Of a stretch of DNA of 22,963 bases, positions 22,440 through 22,963 are shown piece after piece (the first letter of the stretch is position 1; each line of letters begins with the position of its first letter). The notes under the pieces are model-generated. The model was not told the origin of the DNA, did no database searches, and saw only the letters and a program-made list of their open reading frames with translations. The stretch comes from a virus. The stretch is taken from the IMG/VR virus record IMGVR_UViG_3300006077_000040, positions 1-22,963 of that record; one strand, written 5' to 3'. Made by a program: the position numbers and the translations under genes.

Positions 22440-22462
22440 CTTGTCTCCATTTAGTTTGTTTT
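22437..22462 (-). promoter_or_regulatory. Shared leader with strong RBS, copy 2
   Basis: This is the leader of the 86-aa gene, the counterpart of 22105-22131 with one base fewer. It abuts the first promoter-like unit at 22461. Confidence 0.75.
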
Positions 22463-22528
22463 ATAAATTTCTTTCTGATTATTTATAATTATATTATAGC
22501 GAGTTTACTGTTAAAGTTTTATTAAATT
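22461..22528 (-). promoter_or_regulatory. Promoter-like tandem unit 1
   Basis: A 68-bp segment repeated at 22567-22634 with two mismatches. On the minus strand it contains ACTCGCTATAATATAA, with a perfect -10 hexamer at 22493-22498, about 54 bases before the 86-aa gene. No TTGACA is seen 17 bases upstream. An AT-rich TTTAAC/TTTAAT stretch stands there instead. Confidence 0.65.
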
Positions 22529-22566
22529 CTCGTGATTTAATAAATTTAATAACTCACTGTAAATAA

Positions 22567-22634
22567 TTATAAATTTCTTTCTGATTATTTATAATTATAT
22601 TATAGCGAGTTTATTATTAAAGTTTTATTAAATT
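22567..22634 (-). promoter_or_regulatory. Promoter-like tandem unit 2
   Basis: The second copy lies exactly 106 bp to the right of unit 1, with -10 hexamer TATAAT at 22599-22604. The two mismatches (22614 and 22616, equivalent to 22508 and 22510) lie upstream of the -10. Confidence 0.65.
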
Positions 22635-22685
22635 TATAAATATTTTAAATATTTTGGGATTAAATTATTTGCTAACATTATTATA

Positions 22686-22704
22686 ACGCGTGCACGCGCA
22701 CGTG
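22686..22704. other. 19-nt alternating purine-pyrimidine tract (Z-DNA prone)
   Basis: ACGCGTGCACGCGCACGTG alternates purine and pyrimidine without a break and contains the palindromes ACGCGT, GCGTGCACGC and CACGTG. It is the most GC-rich short stretch in a very AT-rich region and lies between two TATAAT hexamers. Confidence 0.8.
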
Positions 22705-22753
22705 ATTATATTGAGTTATTATTAAAATAATATTAAATTTATAAATATTTTAA
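22705..22753 (-). promoter_or_regulatory. Promoter-like tandem unit 3 (degenerate)
   Basis: The -10 hexamer TATAAT at 22705-22710 is again 106 bp from that of unit 2. The upstream half matches unit 2 with one indel and a few mismatches, including a 22-bp identical stretch (22732-22753 and 22627-22648). The downstream half is replaced by the alternating GC-rich tract and a further TATAAT at 22680-22685. Confidence 0.5.
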
Positions 22754-22883
22754 TATAATTTCGATATAATATAATAATAAATATATTGCCCATAATTCAA
22801 CGAGGATGGACGAGAACGGATTATTATAAATTATCTGGATGATTATATTAAATTAATATTAAATCCCTCAGATTGGGTTTATG

Positions 22884-22963
22884 AACAGCAATGTGATTTA
22901 ACAGCAATGTGATTTAACAGCAATGTGATTTAACAGCAATGTGATTTAACAGCAATGTGATTT
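22884..22963. repeat. 16-bp tandem repeat array, at least five perfect copies, open at the window end
   Basis: The unit AACAGCAATGTGATTT repeats five times without a mismatch from 22884 to the last base of the window, so the true copy number is unknown. There are no spacers and no reading frame (TAA occurs at each junction when read with the preceding T). It may be a set of protein-binding iterons or a repeat close to a genome end. Confidence 0.9.

Noticed and set aside
22806-22829. Short rightward frame after GAGG near the right end
   Set aside because: It stops after seven codons and the GAGG touches the ATG without spacing.
22884-22963. CRISPR array
   Set aside because: The 16-bp units follow each other directly without spacers and are too short for CRISPR repeats.

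Overview
This window is part of an AT-rich genome of a tailed double-stranded DNA phage, most likely a podovirus. It carries a P22-type portal gene next to virion and ejection-type genes and a lambda R-like muramidase, and it encodes its own replisome. No ribosomal, tRNA, integrase or host metabolic genes were seen. Most genes have good Shine-Dalgarno sites (GGAG, AAGG) with TAATG or ATGA overlaps. TGA, TAA and TAG are all used as stops, so the standard bacterial code applies. The host is probably a low-GC bacterium that uses Shine-Dalgarno initiation, but the sequence alone does not identify it.

Layout. Positions 2-5728 are a rightward virion module: a charged protein open at the left edge, the portal, a large probable virion/ejection protein, and a muramidase with an extra N-terminal region. 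From 5887 to 22439 every gene runs leftward and meets the virion module head-on at about 5729-5886. Read in the direction of transcription, the leftward block starts with small unknown early genes behind a promoter-rich region (22440-22963). It continues with an AT-rich noncoding locus (20683-21176), small genes including an HTH protein, a primase/SF3-helicase, ATP-dependent DNA ligase, three tiny genes (two encoding membrane peptides), a Dda-like SF1 helicase, an unknown gene, an ssDNA-binding protein, family A DNA polymerase, a 5'-3' exonuclease, a DUF6378-like/methyltransferase fusion, a thymidylate synthase-family enzyme, an XRE regulator, a MazG-like pyrophosphohydrolase, an SF2 helicase and a VRR-NUC nuclease.

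How the genes fit together. Primase-helicase, ligase, SF1 helicase, SSB, polymerase and exonuclease make a nearly self-sufficient replisome. The genes at 7448-9958 look like a nucleotide-pool or DNA-modification cassette. The thymidylate synthase-family protein has Asp where the dUMP-selecting Asn normally sits, as in T4 dCMP hydroxymethylase. A MazG-like enzyme (the fold family of T4 dCTPase) and a fused methyltransferase lie beside it. A modified cytosine in the genome is therefore a testable inference.

The most unusual non-coding structure is a 97-bp direct repeat (96/97 identical) present once at the convergent gene boundary and once 15.3 kb away in the noncoding locus. Each copy has three AATTAC words at 9-bp spacing facing three GTAATT words at 9-bp spacing. 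The right end holds promoter-like units at 106-bp period, a 19-nt alternating purine-pyrimidine tract and a 16-bp tandem array that runs off the window.
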